Origin: Cricetomys ansorgei
Taxonomy: Eukaryota; Chordata; Mammalia; Rodentia; Nesomyidae
Reading direction: 5' to 3'
NCBI GenBank assembly: GCA_026225945.1
Contig: JAMJFZ010001258.1
Coordinates: 16,038,001 to 16,102,000, forward strand
DNA: 64,000 nucleotides
Position numbers and translations under genes: made by a program. Positions 34,050 to 44,899 of the stretch are shown piece by piece. The notes beneath the pieces were generated by a model. It saw only the letters and a list, made by a program, of their open reading frames with translations. It did not search any database and had not been told where the DNA came from. Numbering within the stretch: position 1 is the stretch's first letter; every line of letters starts with the position of its first letter.

Positions 34050-34312
34050 TTTTCCCTTAAGACTTGAGTGTCTGTGTGAAGTATGTGCATATACATGTAC
34101 CCACAGAAGATACCAGATCCCGTGGAGTTAGGGTTACGGGCAGATGTGATCTGCCCCACACGGATGCTGGGAATTGAACTCAGTTTTCTGGAAGAGCAGC
34201 ACGTGCTGTGAACCACTGGGCCATCTCTCCAGCCCTGGCCTGGAACTCTCGATTTTCTTGTTTCCACCTTCCAAGTGTTGGGATTGCAGGCGGAAGCCAC
34301 TATGACCGGCCA
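34050..34312 (-). repeat. B2 SINE and B1 fragment, minus orientation
   Basis: 34,050-34,238: reverse B2 (gggaattgaactcagttttc and accactgggccatctctcca). 34,239-34,312: B1 fragment (aagtgttgggattgcaggcg). Confidence 0.75.
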
Positions 34313-34576
34313 TCTTAACTTTTGACTTACAAATTCGCACTGCAGGAACCATAAGCACCTGCGGGACCTGGAGAAGCTGAAGGGCACGGGGTAGGCTCGG
34401 GCCTTCTCTGGCAGTGAGAACCAGGTTCTGGTCATTTTTGTTCTTTCTCTAAATCCTCTTGATTTTCTAGAACACCGTGTGTAGGCACTGTAGGGTTAGG
34501 GCCTCAGCTACATCCCTGTCATAAGTGAATATGTCACCTCCTTTCAAAGAGAGTTCTTGCTTTAAAATGTGTTTTT

Positions 34577-35050
34577 AAGAGAAAGGGGAAGCTGAGTGTG
34601 GTGGTGATCTTCTAGCCCTGAGGAGCCTGAGGCAGGAGGATTGCTGTGGGTTTGACAAACCAGATGGCCTGCAAGCATGAAACTCTGTCTCATTTTTTCC
34701 CAGTAAGAAATGGCAAAGGGAATAAGGCAGGGCCTCTGTGACATTGACACTCAACAGATCTGACCGCTGGCAGTAGCGGTTAGGAGATAAAGGCACAGGA
34801 CGCGTCCGTCACTGACGTAAGCTGAGAGACCCTCCCATCAGCAGATGGACTGGAGACACCAGCAGCAGCACGGGTGGAGGCACATACGCTGTCACTTTGG
34901 GGCTCTATACAATTGTTCCTTTTTTGAGATAAAATCTCATGTAGTCCAGGATGGCCTCACACTGACTATGTAGCCAAGGATAACCATGAACTCCTGCTCC
35001 TCCCACCCCCAGCTCTTGAATCCTGGGATTACAGGCTTGTACCACCATAT
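34577..35050. repeat. B1-like (+) and B1-like (-) SINEs
   Basis: 34,577-34,695: gctgagtgtggtggtgatct to gaaactctgtctca. 34,918-35,050: reverse (gagataaaatctcatgtagt to gggattacaggcttgtacca). Confidence 0.65.
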
Positions 35051-35667
35051 TACGTACAGTTATTTCTTTAAGGGAAAATAGGACAATCCCCTTGGACATT
35101 AGCTCTCCACTAGGGAAGACTCAGGGCGACGCCTCGGTTTACCTGCTGATATACAAGATTTCTCGTATGTATGTGACTTTAAGGTAAAATACCTAAAGAT
35201 GTGGGAGACCCAGATGGTTTCTTGCTAATGGGATTCTGGTTGACCCTTGAAATATGCTGGAGATTTTATGCATTTGGCTTTCATTTGCATTAATGTCAAT
35301 GCAGTAGACATTCCCTAAACTTAAACGTCATTGTGCCAAGTAGATACAAATCCTAGCTCAGGACACAAAAGCAGTCGTGATGCGTCAGGGCCTCTCCTGT
35401 GCCGTTCTCCTCTTCAGCACACCTCTGCCTTCTTGGGGCTCACAGCTCAGTAGGCGTGGGCATGCAGATGTGAACAAGGCTCAGTGAGTCACACCCTCCG
35501 CTGGAAGAATCGGAGGGGGGAGCCAGAATCAGTGGGCCGAGCTGGACAGGTTGAAGCAGCTGTTCTGGGGACGGGCAGTGTGAGCTCACTTGAGCTGATT
35601 GCTCATCAGTCGTTCAGGAACCATCTGGGTTCTGAGTTGATTTACTTACAGAGAATTAAACTCCTGG

Positions 35668-35752
35668 GTGCTCAGTTTGGCAACACATATACTTAAGATG
35701 GGGACAATGCAGAAAAGATTAACATGGCTCCTACTCAAAGTCATGAAGTCTC
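35668..35752 (+). pseudogene. U6 snRNA pseudogene
   Basis: gtgctcagtttggcaacaca, then tatacttaagatggggacaa, gcagaaaagattaacatggc and tcctactcaaag follow the U6 snRNA from its 5' end through about 85 bases, with many substitutions and no proximal promoter elements. It is a retrotransposed copy. Confidence 0.85.
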
Positions 35753-36092
35753 CCAAATTAAAAAGAGAAAAATTCTCTTGGGTCCATGCTTTTCTGAAGA
35801 ACACAAGTTTAGCACCCAGCACCCACCAGGCTAGCGGCTCACAATCTGTGACCCCTGCTCCCCTCCTCCTGGGTATAGAAAAGCGCTGAGCCGACTGTAA
35901 CCGCGCATCTGCAGCCACAGTTCTCCCCTCGCCCCTACATCGCTTATAAAGGCGTGCTTGTTTCAGAGTGAAGAGTTTGCAGGGCAGAATCATCACCAGA
36001 GGCTGCCGCTCGGGGAGGGGTGGGCGGGCGGTGATCCGCAAAGACCAGAAAGTTCTTTGTATTTTCACTCACGTCGTTCTCACGGCCCCCAG

Positions 36093-36221
36093 GAATCGGC
36101 GTGTATGAAGGTGATGGCGGCCATGAGCATGTGGGACCTTTGCATGGAGAGGGGACACCGTGACCTGGAGCAGTTCGAGAGGGTTCATCGCTACATCAGC
36201 GACCAGCTCTTCACGCACTTC
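36093..36221 (+). CDS. Dnmbp: Dnmbp exon: BAR domain
   Basis: Acceptor cacggcccccag and donor CACTTC|GTGAGT. 43 codons in phase 0: ESACMKVMAAMSMWDLCMER, then HRDLEQFERVHRYISDQLF. It ends in phase 0, which matters for the frame problem in the next exon. Confidence 0.95.
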
Positions 36222-36534
36222 GTGAGTGACTTTGTCCAGCCCCGCTTTCAAGGAGCCCCCTTTGGCTCCCTTCCCAGGCCCCTCTCAAAGGGCAGCTCCC
36301 AGCGTCCAGAGTCACCAGGCGTCCTCCGGTGCGCCGTCAGGGTTTGAGTCAGAATGCGGCCAGTTGGAGGGACAGTGGCACCTGTAAGTTTTGATACAGT
36401 ACTTAGAGAAAAGTGCTAAAGGCCAGATTGCTTAGGAACTTCCGAATAGAGGCAGGGTTAATTAATTGCTAGTAGGTTCTATGCGCTTGGGGTTTCTTAG
36501 TTAGGGCTCTCTGCAGGGAGTGAGACGTAAACAG

Positions 36535-36735
36535 TAGTCTACCAGGGATGGCTCAGCTGGTGAAGAGCTTGAGAGCCTAAGGTCTATCCCCAGTACCGGT
36601 GTTAAACGGCATGCGTGGTGATGACACACTTGTAACCCCAGCACTGTGCAGGCAGGATCGGGTGGCTCACTGGCCAGACACCCACGCCTGCGTGATGTGT
36701 TTCAGGACAGCAAGAGCCCTTTCTCAAAAGCAGGT
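36535..36735 (+). repeat. B4-type composite SINE (ID-like + B1-like)
   Basis: A tRNA-like left part (ggatggctcagctggtgaag and ggtctatccccagtaccgg) is joined to a B1-like right part (gatgacacacttgtaacccc to gagccctttctcaaaa). Confidence 0.65.
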
Positions 36736-37203
36736 AAATGGCCCTGAAGAATGAAGGACGCAGACACGTGTGTACACGTGCGCCTGTACCCAGAACACAC
36801 TACTGAACTCTTGCCTGTTTGTGCTTTTATGAGTTTAGTGCCATGCTGTCCTTCTAGAAGGAACAAGAGAAAAACCCTCTGAATACCAGAGTGGCCTTTA
36901 TCATACAGTAATGACTACAAACTGAGCGGAAGGACGCAATCCCAGACTTAACGCTGCAGAAACAAGCGCACGAAGCTGGGTAGCCACACAGACTAACCAC
37001 ACCATACTGACGTGTGTGCACTGCAGTACTCACAGTGAAGAAGCGAAAGGGGGCAGAGCCCTGATTGTGAGACTTGCTGGCACGGGGTCACGTTGAGCCC
37101 TGGGAGCAAAATCGGGTATAAGACACGACCAGATCAGCCTCAGAGTGCCTTGGAGACAAAAATGAGGTGCTGACTGTGCGGTGTGCCTTTCTTGTCCCCA
37201 CAG

Positions 37204-37538
37204 AAGGAGCGGGGACCGAGCGGCTTGTCATCAGCCCCTTAAACCAGCTGCTGAGCATGTTCACCGGGCCCCACAAGCTGGTGCAGAAGCGTTTTGACAA
37301 GCTCCTGGACTTCTACAACTGCACGGAGCGGGCGGAGAAGCTGAAGGACAAGAAGACTCTGGAGGACCTGCAGTCAGCCCGCAACACCTACGAGGCCCTG
37401 AACGCGCAGCTGCTGGACGAGCTGCCCAAGTTCCAGCAGCTCGCCCAGGGCCTCTTCACCAACTGCGTCCACGGCTATGCCGAAGCTCACTGTGACTTCG
37501 TGCAGCAGGCGCTGGAGCAGCTGCAGCCCCTGCTGTCG
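37204..37538 (+). CDS. Dnmbp: Dnmbp exon: BAR domain, with a 2-base frameshift
   Basis: The acceptor tttcttgtccccacag (to 37,203) and donor CTGTCG|GTGAGT are clear. The exon's body encodes [40 protein letters not shown] and [14 protein letters not shown] BAR sequence, with an open frame to the donor in phase 0. However, the first bases, read in phase 0 as the previous exon requires, give KER and then go out of frame: cgg is followed by two extra G (the GGGG run at 37,211-37,214) before the ACC GAG CGG codons. The exon is 335 bases, where a multiple of three is needed. Translated as it stands, it stops at TAA 37,240-37,242. The family sequence at this place is KER-T-ER, so two bases appear inserted. 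Sequencing error in a G run is the simplest cause. Confidence 0.9.
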
Positions 37539-37882
37539 GTGAGTCCCTTACCGCTTGGGCCGAGTCGTGTCGGCTGAATGCAGCCGCTGCTTTCTGGAAT
37601 TCGTGGTAGGATCACCAGGTCCTGCCTGTCGGGTCCATGCATGGGGCTATGGCGCCTGAGGTTGTTCAAAGGTCTCTTTCCATCTTGAGCACTTTCTAGA
37701 AGGACTGGTTTGCGGGCAGTGACACAAAGTCCCTCGTCTCTTGCATCAGCTGCCACTTTGGTACTTAATTCAGCCAGTGACAGCTGACCGTAGTGTGTAG
37801 TTGGCTTTAAAAAGCCTTTGTGAGGCCCAGGGATCTCTGATCTGTGCTCTTTTCTCCTGTCTTGGCTCCCGACGGCCTGCAG

Positions 37883-38062
37883 TTACTCAGAGCCACCGAC
37901 CAAGAGGGCAACTTGATCGCCATCTTCCATGAGGAGCATAGCCGGATTCTACAGCAGCTCCAGGTCTTCACCTTCTTCCCCGAGTCCCTCCCAGCTTCCA
38001 GGAAGCCCTTTGAGAGGAAAGCCACAGAACGCCAGTCATCCCGAAAGTCCCTCCTGGGCATG
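37883..38062 (+). CDS. Dnmbp: Dnmbp exon: end of BAR domain
   Basis: Acceptor gacggcctgcag and donor GGCATG|GTGAGT. 60 codons in phase 0: EGNLIAIFHEEHSRILQQLQ, then VFTFFPESLPASRKPFERK. This closes the BAR domain and starts the linker to the penultimate SH3 domain. Confidence 0.95.
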
Positions 38063-38594
38063 GTGAGTAGGCACCTGGTGTGGCTCCCGAGTCTGATCTG
38101 TGCAGCGGGCGTGTCAGCTCGCTTCCCCGTCTCTAACCCAGCCGGTAGTGGATAATCAGCCCCATGCCTCAGGGCTGTCACCAGCCTCTAAGGAGTTAAT
38201 GGGATTGCTCTGCACGTAAGCACTGCGCAGTTAGACGTTACTGATATCCGCATAGGAGCCTGCTGTGCTTCCGCATATGAACAGTTTTGAGTTTTCATAA
38301 TAAATGGAGAAGAGGAGGTTAGTCGGGCCTGTTCCATCACAGGCTCGATTTCCCGAGCATACCTGGTGCGGCTGCTGGTGTCCTCGTGGGACCACCCGGA
38401 GCCTTGATGTGCATTTCAAGCTGCCTTCTGACAGCATTCGTGGACCTTAGCAAAGCATCAGTACACTGACAAGTTAATTAAGGGTAACGACGTGGGGATT
38501 CGTTCTGTCAGGCCTGTTTTTGATCATGCATCAGGAAAGCTAACATAGCCAGACTATTAATGACCTGGAGTAGTATCGTGTTTTTCTTTTTGTT

Positions 38595-39055
38595 ATTTTA
38601 AGACAGGGTTTTTCTGTTGTAACTCTGGCTGTCCCAGGCTGGCCTTGAACTCACAGAGATCTGCCTGCCTCTGCCTCCCAGTGCTGCGATTAGAGGCATC
38701 CGCAGCCACCCCCGGCTGGTTTTTTGTTTAACACAGGGGTAAGATACACCAGATCATGTGGGCTCCTAGCCAGAAGGACTGGTGACCTTCCTTTCTTAGA
38801 CATTTGCTCCATAGAACCCATGGGCATTCAGTTACTTTACAAGGGAGAATTGGTACTTTGGTTTTTCACTTAACGATTCCTATTTTAAATTATGGGTATA
38901 TGTGTGTAGGTGCACATGGAGTCCAGAAGAGGGCGCTGGATTCTCTGGGGCTGCACGTTCAGATGGTGCCTGCCATCTGACATGGGTGCTAGGAACTGAG
39001 CTTGCATCTTCTGTACTAGCAGTGAGCACCCTAACCCATCTCTCCAACTCATGCC
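38595..39055 (-). repeat. B1 and B2/B3-type SINEs, minus orientation
   Basis: 38,595-38,725 is a reverse B1 (agacagggtttttctgttgt, with one internal deletion). 38,885-39,055 is a reverse B2/B3 (gtccagaagagggcgctgga and ctaacccatctctccaac). Confidence 0.75.
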
Positions 39056-39114
39056 TTTAATTCTCATCATTTAGGTTTATCTAGTGATATACTTGGTACT
39101 TGGAATTCTTTTCC

Positions 39115-39218
39115 ATTTTCCGTTTCATTTTATCTTGGTGTTTTAGCAGTTGAACCCAAGGCCTTGTGCATGCTACATACCCTCTGCTACTGGGCTGTAG
39201 CCCCTCCCCAGCCCCAGT
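39115..39218 (-). repeat. ID-type SINE, minus orientation
   Basis: gttgaacccaaggccttgtg, then catgctacataccctctgct and actgggctgtagcccc are the reverse ID core. Confidence 0.65.
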
Positions 39219-39473
39219 ATTTTCATTGTTCAGTAGCATTTTAATCATTTTTGTTTTCTGTTTTTGCATATTTCGATGCCCTTAGAGGAAACAAAACATT
39301 GCCTAAAGGGCCACAGTTTTTACCCAGTACAGCCTGACTTGGTTATAAGAGTGTCTTCTGTAGGTGGTTGGGTGGCTGATGGTTGGTACCTCGCTCCTGA
39401 GACGGCAGGCTGAGATTAATCACGTCTGCTAGGGTGGTGGCCGGGTTCTTACTGGTCCTGTTCTGCCTCCCAG

Positions 39474-39672
39474 CCAAGCCACGTGCTGCAGACCGATGAG
39501 CTGCGGGCCTCCCTGCTGGCAAGGTACCCACCTGCAAGGCTCTTCCAGGTGGAACGGAACTTCAACGCCGCTCAGGACCTAGACGTCTCCCTTTTGGAAG
39601 GCGACCTGGTGGGTGTGATCAAAAAGAAAGACCCCATGGGCAGTCAGAACCGCTGGCTCGTCGACAACGGAG
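39474..39672 (+). CDS. Dnmbp: Dnmbp exon: fifth SH3 domain, first part
   Basis: Acceptor ttctgcctcccag and donor ACGGAG|GTGAGG. It encodes [19 protein letters not shown], then [20 protein letters not shown] and NRWLVDNG. This has the SH3 layout (acidic RT loop, DLVGVI strand, NRWL tryptophan). It leaves one base over (phase 1). Confidence 0.95.
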
Positions 39673-40234
39673 GTGAGGACTCTGGGCACCGGGAGAGTGT
39701 GACTCTGAATGAGGAGCAGGGCATGCGCACCTTTGACCAAAGGGGAAATAACACAGGTGTCCTGCTCGCTAGAGAGTGTGGTGTCCAGTCGGCACTGGAA
39801 CCTCCCGCTTTGATCCCTTGCTTGGACAGCTTTCGGAGACGAATGTTGCCATGTTTGTCTTCTAAGTCGGAAAGGCGGCTACCCTCTGATTCTGCAACTA
39901 CGTATGAATTAAAAGCCTGTGGGTTTGGTTAGCGTCTCCCTGTAACAATATGGCTGTTTAGAGAGAGACTTGAAACAGTTCACAACTTTCTTTTTCTGGA
40001 GGATTATAGACTTTAGTGTATAATCCTTTTCCCCACATTCCAAAACCCAGCAAGTTTTGGGTCCCAGTCTGAATCATTGTTTATTTTGCTGGGGAGGGTT
40101 ACAAAATAGGTAAGTTTTTGGCATTCCGCAAGTCAAAAACCAGAGTTCCAAAGCCCCTGGCCTAAGTACTCTAGATAGAGTTGGCGGTCTATGCCAACTT
40201 TAGCATTCTGAAGTTTCTTTAAAAGCATCTTGTG

Positions 40235-40460
40235 GGCTGGGAGGTGGCTCAGTTGATGAAATGCCTACCTTACAAGCCTGAGGTTTAGAGTTGAACCCCA
40301 GAATCCATGTAAGAACCCAGGTGCATACCCCATACTGTGTCCAAACACAGCCTGTCACGTGGGTTACCCAGGAGGGTCCAGAACCCATGTAAGAACCCAG
40401 GTGCATACCCTATGCTGTATCCAAACACAGCGTGTCACATGGGGACCCAGGAGAGCCTCT
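40235..40460 (+). repeat. B2/ID-like SINE with 80-base tandem duplication
   Basis: A SINE head (ggctgggaggtggctcagtt) at 40,235 leads into the unit atgtaagaacccaggtgcat, which occurs at 40,307 and again at 40,387. The two 80-base copies (40,301-40,380 and 40,381-40,460) differ at several sites and by small indels. Confidence 0.8.
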
Positions 40461-40929
40461 CATCTAGAAAGCTGGAATTCCTTCGTGAAAGAAAAAGTGT
40501 GGTTAAGACTAAAGTAACACCAGCATGCAATTAAGAAATCACGAGGGAGACACTCCTGGCGCCCAGAGTTCCATGCCCAGGATCTGCGTTTCTCACGTGT
40601 CTCCTTCTTGGGAAAAGAAACGTTTCTGTATTTGGAATGTGTGGCTGAGAGCCCTCTCACGAAATCTGTTGAAGTGAACACCTGCTGGACCCGGCTGTGT
40701 GCGTGAGAGTCAGGCATCCTGCATTAGAATGCTCACAGTTCCTTGACTCTAAGGGTTCTGGTGTGTGGAGGGGACCGAGTGACGGGCATGTAACTTACAT
40801 GTGTCCTGCCCACGGACATCCTATCACTGTAGTGCTGTGTGGCTGTAAGAATGACCTAGAAGGCAGCCACAGGTGTGGGGCAGCTTCAGGAGTTGGATAT
40901 TGCAATGTGGTTTGTTACGTTTGCATTTG

Positions 40930-41138
40930 ACTTTTTTTTTTTCTTTTTTTATGAGATTGGTGATTTTACTGCACCACATATATGGCTGGTGCTTGTGGAA
41001 GCCAGAAAGTGGTGTTGGACCTCCTGGAACTGGAGTTACGGATGGTTGTGACTGCCGTGAGGGTGCTGGGAATCGAACCCGGGTCTTCTGGAAGAGCAGC
41101 CAGTGCTGTTAACGACTGAGCCGTCTCTCCAGCCCCAT
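40930..41138 (-). repeat. B2 SINE, minus orientation
   Basis: T-rich left end, tgctgggaatcgaacccggg and the reverse head gactgagccgtctctccagc. Confidence 0.85.
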
Positions 41139-41261
41139 TAACCTAGCTTCTAAGCCTTACTGTGTAAATTCCTTGATCATCTCTCCCCACACACACAACC
41201 TACCCATACACACCCAACTCCTCTTGCTCTGGACTGTAGCTGTTGTTCTTTTCCTCTGCAG

Positions 41262-41797
41262 TCACCAAAGGCTTCGTGTACAGCTCCTTCCTGAAGCCCT
41301 ACAACCCTCGGCGCAGCCATTCGGACGCCTCGGTGGGCAGCCACTCTTCCACAGAGTCAGAGCACAGCAGCTCCTCCCCCAGGGTCCTGTGCCAGAACAA
41401 CAGTGCCTTGACCTTCAGCCCCAACAGCACGACCGTGGCCTTCACCTCAGGACTTCACCCAAAGCAGCCTCAGGATGCGTCTTCACTGAAGGAGTGTGAC
41501 CAAGGAACCCTCAGTGTCCCCCTGAACACAGGGAGCCCAGAAACTGGACCTTCCAGGTGCCCTTCAGACCCAGGCTCTACCTGCCAGCAAAGGCCAGCGG
41601 ACTTTGCAGATGGCGCCAGAGATGTAAGCCAACCTGCTTCAACCCCAAGGGTCTGCCAGCGAAGCACCAGGCATCCAGAGGTGGGGGGTTCCTGTGTACC
41701 AGGGCAAGATGGACAAGACGGTGACTTCGTAAAAGCAAGAGCCTATCACCCTCCAGGAGACGAAGGGCTGGGAAGCAGTGAGACAGAAGGCAGCCAG
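41262..41797 (+). CDS. Dnmbp: Dnmbp exon: end of fifth SH3 domain and Ser-rich linker
   Basis: Acceptor ttttcctctgcag and donor AGCCAG|GTACGC. It starts in phase 1 with VTKGFVYSSFLKPYNPRRS, which completes the SH3 (GFVYSSFLKPY is the final strand). About 160 residues of Ser/Pro/Gln-rich, low-complexity linker follow (SDASVGSHSSTESEHSSSSP). The linker looks unstructured and poorly conserved; the reading frame is fully open and ends in phase 0. Confidence 0.95.
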
Positions 41798-42739
41798 GTA
41801 CGCGCACCCGTGTAGCCCCACAGCATGGGCAGATGCACAGTGGGTACAGGAGGGCCAGGCAGGGGCAGCACCCGATCCTGCCCTACACCCCCCCCCAACC
41901 CTGCTGCCCTAGGGAGCAGCCCCCACACTGAGTACCTGCCTCCATAGACACTGCCAGGCCTTCCGCGGGTCCTCCTACTCTGTACCGGGCACTTAGGAGA
42001 TGCCAAGGTGAAGCCTGTTTTTTCTCTTCAAACCCCGGTACCTTCCCGTGTGTGGAGGCTGCTGTTAAACCCCGTTCAGGCTTCCATCCACCTAGCTATA
42101 TTTTCATTCCTAGAATTTAGAGATAGAAGCGCCTGCTGCTTCAGTTGTCCGGCCTGCTCCTACCAAAGGGCCAGGCGTCGGCCCTCTGTGGCAGTCTGGA
42201 CTCCCACACTGGCCGAGGCTGCCCTCCTGCGGAGGCTCACACAGCAGTGGGTGTGGGCAGGAGTCCGCATTCCCAGGGCCAGTTCCCTCCTCGTGCTCCT
42301 GTTTCGGCTCTTACGCCACACCGGCGCCTGCTCGCTCTGTCCACTGATTCAGCTGAGGGCAGATCTCCCAGTTCTGAACCAGAGCAAACAGTATTTTCTG
42401 ACATACTGACAGGAATTCAGTCCCTGAAACATAGCCCTTGGGTGTGTATCTGTCCCCTGGGGCCGCGGGCTTCTCCTGCCACCGACCACCCTCCTCCACA
42501 TGCTGGGCACCGTGGCCCCTGGTGGGCCTACAGTCGACCTGTTTGGGTTTTATTTTTCTTTCCTGTTCTGGGAATGGAGCCCAGGGTCTGGGGCACGCTA
42601 AGCTGGTTCTGAGCTCTCCTATGAGAACGTTTAGGCGGAATACAGGCTTTGGGGCATAGGAAGGTTCCATGCAGCTCATCCATCCTCCATATTGACTAAA
42701 GGTTCCTGCCGTACTTTAAGGCCTGCAGTTTTTAGAGGT

Positions 42740-43075
42740 TTTTGTTTTTTGAGAAAGGGTTTCACTGTGTACCCCAGTCTGGCTTCGAACTGGTGCCAGT
42801 ACCTCTGGCACTCCTGCATCTGCTCCCTGAGCCCTGGGGTAGCAGCATTTGCCATCATACCCAGGTAGTTTGTTTTCTTTGCCTCTGCCCGTACGTTATG
42901 GAACACTCCAGTCATGATTAGAAATTCAGCTTTCAGCCTGGCGATGGTGGCACACCCCTTTAATCCCAGCACTTACGAGGCAGAGGCAGGTGGGTCTCTG
43001 AGTTTGAGGCCAGCCTGGTCTACATAGTTCTAAGACAGCCAGGACTACGCAAAGAAACCTTGTCTTGGAAAACAA
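42740..43075. repeat. B1-like (-) and B1 (+) SINEs
   Basis: 42,740-42,860: reverse, diverged (gagaaagggtttcactgtgt). 42,930-43,075: plus-strand B1 (gcctggcgatggtggcacac to aagaaaccttgtcttgg). The second ends about 115 bases before the last exon. Confidence 0.75.
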
Positions 43076-43190
43076 AAACAAAAAAGCACAAAAAAGAGAT
43101 TCTGTTTTCAGGCCCACGGGGGCTCCGCAGCCACACAGTTGCCTGCCCTGCCGCCAGCAGCCCCCTAACTCTCTCTCTTCCCTGGCACAG

Positions 43191-43376
43191 GTCTATTTTG
43201 CTGTCTACACCTTCAAGGCACGAAACCCAAATGAACTGAGTGTGTCAGCCAATCAGAGGCTCAGGATCCTTGAGTTTGAAGACATCACAGGCAATACAGA
43301 GTGGTGGTTGGCCGAAGCTAATGGGAAGAAGGGCTACGTCCCATCCAATTACATCCGGAAAACTGAGTACACCTGA
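43191..43376 (+). CDS. Dnmbp: Dnmbp terminal coding exon: C-terminal SH3 domain
   Basis: The acceptor is ctctctcttccctggcacag. 61 codons then TGA at 43,374-43,376. It encodes a complete SH3: [39 protein letters not shown] and the end KTEYT. The WW pair, the GYVP motif and the SNYI residues form the ligand groove. In Tuba this last SH3 binds N-WASP and other actin regulators. From the ATG at 22,648 the exons sum to 818 residues when the two extra bases in the BAR exon are ignored, close to the 823 of the human short isoform. Confidence 0.97.
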   Translation, partial: VYFAVYTFKARNPNELSVSANQRLRILEFEDITGNTEWWLAEANGKKGYVPSNYIRKTEYT

Positions 43377-44556
43377 GCCCAGGCTGCCCCCCACCCGCCC
43401 TTGCCGCCGCCGCTTTCAGTCTGCTGAAAGGTTCTGGTGGGCCCCCGGGGGCCTGCCCTGGGGCGCAGCCCCGCCGCACTGCTGTCCATAACTGGAGCGC
43501 AAGATAAGCTTTGTTCTCCATTGGATTGTATACCTTGATGCTCGCTAGAATTTGAAGTGGACCCCAAGGCTTGCCAGCGACTCAGTGGCCACATGAAGCG
43601 GGCCAGGTGCTGATGGGAGCTTTTGGAGATGAGAGGCTTCCGGTCAGAAAAACGGTATTGTGTGCGGGAAGCTGTGCTGGCGTCAGAAGATGCCGGCTTT
43701 GGCTGTTGCATACCCCATGGCTCCGAGCATGGAAAAGGCTCTGTCAAGATCACACTAAGCTGGTGCGTTAAAGAATCCGAGACTCCTCTGGTCCCGGCCT
43801 GCCTTCTGCCCCCCGACACGTGCCCCTGCTTCCCAGTTCTTAAGATGCCGTTTGTGTTTATTTCACTGCTCTCCCGACCACTTTGTCAGGTGTGAGCTTC
43901 GCCTGTCAGACGCGGTCATCTGCCTCTTCCCCAGACTTCACTCTGTTTGGTCTGTGTATGTCTCACCTTCCTCCCTGCACCCGGAGACTGGCTTTCCTAG
44001 ACTAGCCGGGCCAGCACTCCAGCCAGCCACTGAAAGTATTAATTCTGCACTAACCTCCAGCAGTCGGCGGTGACGCACGGGCGCGGTCCTCTCTGCTGCC
44101 ACCTAGCGGCGCCGCACATGCTCGAGACAACCCAGGAGGCTTCTTTGAAGTGTGTGGATCAGAGGCTCCAGAAGCAGCTTGTCCTGCACTTGGAAATAAG
44201 AATTTTCTTTCTCACCACCAACTGCCATACTTCAGAGACAATATTCAAAGCCAGACAGATCCTACAGTGCCTGATGCGACCGCTGACCCAAGGCTGGAAG
44301 GTGTTCGCTAAACCCTCAGGTGAAGAAACAGCCCCCCGAGACTTGTCTCAGCAGGGCTCCCGGACTCCAGGCTTTACCCAGACTCAAGCCTGCCGTGGAC
44401 CAGCCTTCCAGCTGCACATTTGGCCTTGGCCTTAAGAGCCCCGTGAATCAGGGCAGGTCTGCACCACTGCTCGGGCCCCTTACGAAGTGTTTCTATTTAG
44501 AGGTGTTTCTATTTAAGTAGCTATTTTATAAATAAAAGCATTTCTATTGGCCAGAA
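43377..44556 (+). other. Dnmbp: Dnmbp 3' untranslated region
   Basis: About 1.2 kb without SINEs from the stop codon to the poly(A) signal. No coding content. Confidence 0.8.
44531..44536 (+). terminator. Dnmbp: Dnmbp poly(A) signal
   Basis: AATAAA, followed about 20 bases later by GT-rich gtgtgttttc, a standard cleavage context. Confidence 0.8.
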
Positions 44557-44796
44557 GTGTGTTTTCTTCGTCTTGAATCCGAACCCTTTCTCTGATCCAC
44601 TTTCTTCCAGCCCGTGTACAGTTTCTGGTCATAGATTTGTCTTTAATCGACTCTGAGGGTTTTTCTCTCTTTGGTGGGTGAGGTGATCTTATTTAGTAGC
44701 CCAGGCAGGTCTCAGATGGGATGCTGTCACCTCACATGGTGCTGGGGCTGCACGTGTCTGCCCCAGCAGCTAGCTTCGAGTTGATGTTTTTAAAGT

Positions 44797-44865
44797 GTGG
44801 GCGGTCGGGTGTGTGGTGCTCACCTTTAATCCCAGCACTTGAGAGGCAGAGGCAGGAGGATCACC
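44797..44865 (+). repeat. B1 SINE fragment
   Basis: gtgtgtggtgctcaccttta, then atcccagcacttgagaggc and agaggcaggaggatc. Confidence 0.75.
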
Positions 44866-44899
44866 ACCACTTCCCATAGAGTGTTTAATTGATTAGAGT

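Noticed and set aside
34346..34390. 45-base candidate cassette exon between acceptor tgcag and donor GTAGGC, with a coding-like HLRDLEKLK stretch
   Set aside because: In the frame required by Dnmbp it begins GAA CCA TAA, a stop at the third codon. The pyrimidine tract is weak and nothing like it is known in Tuba.
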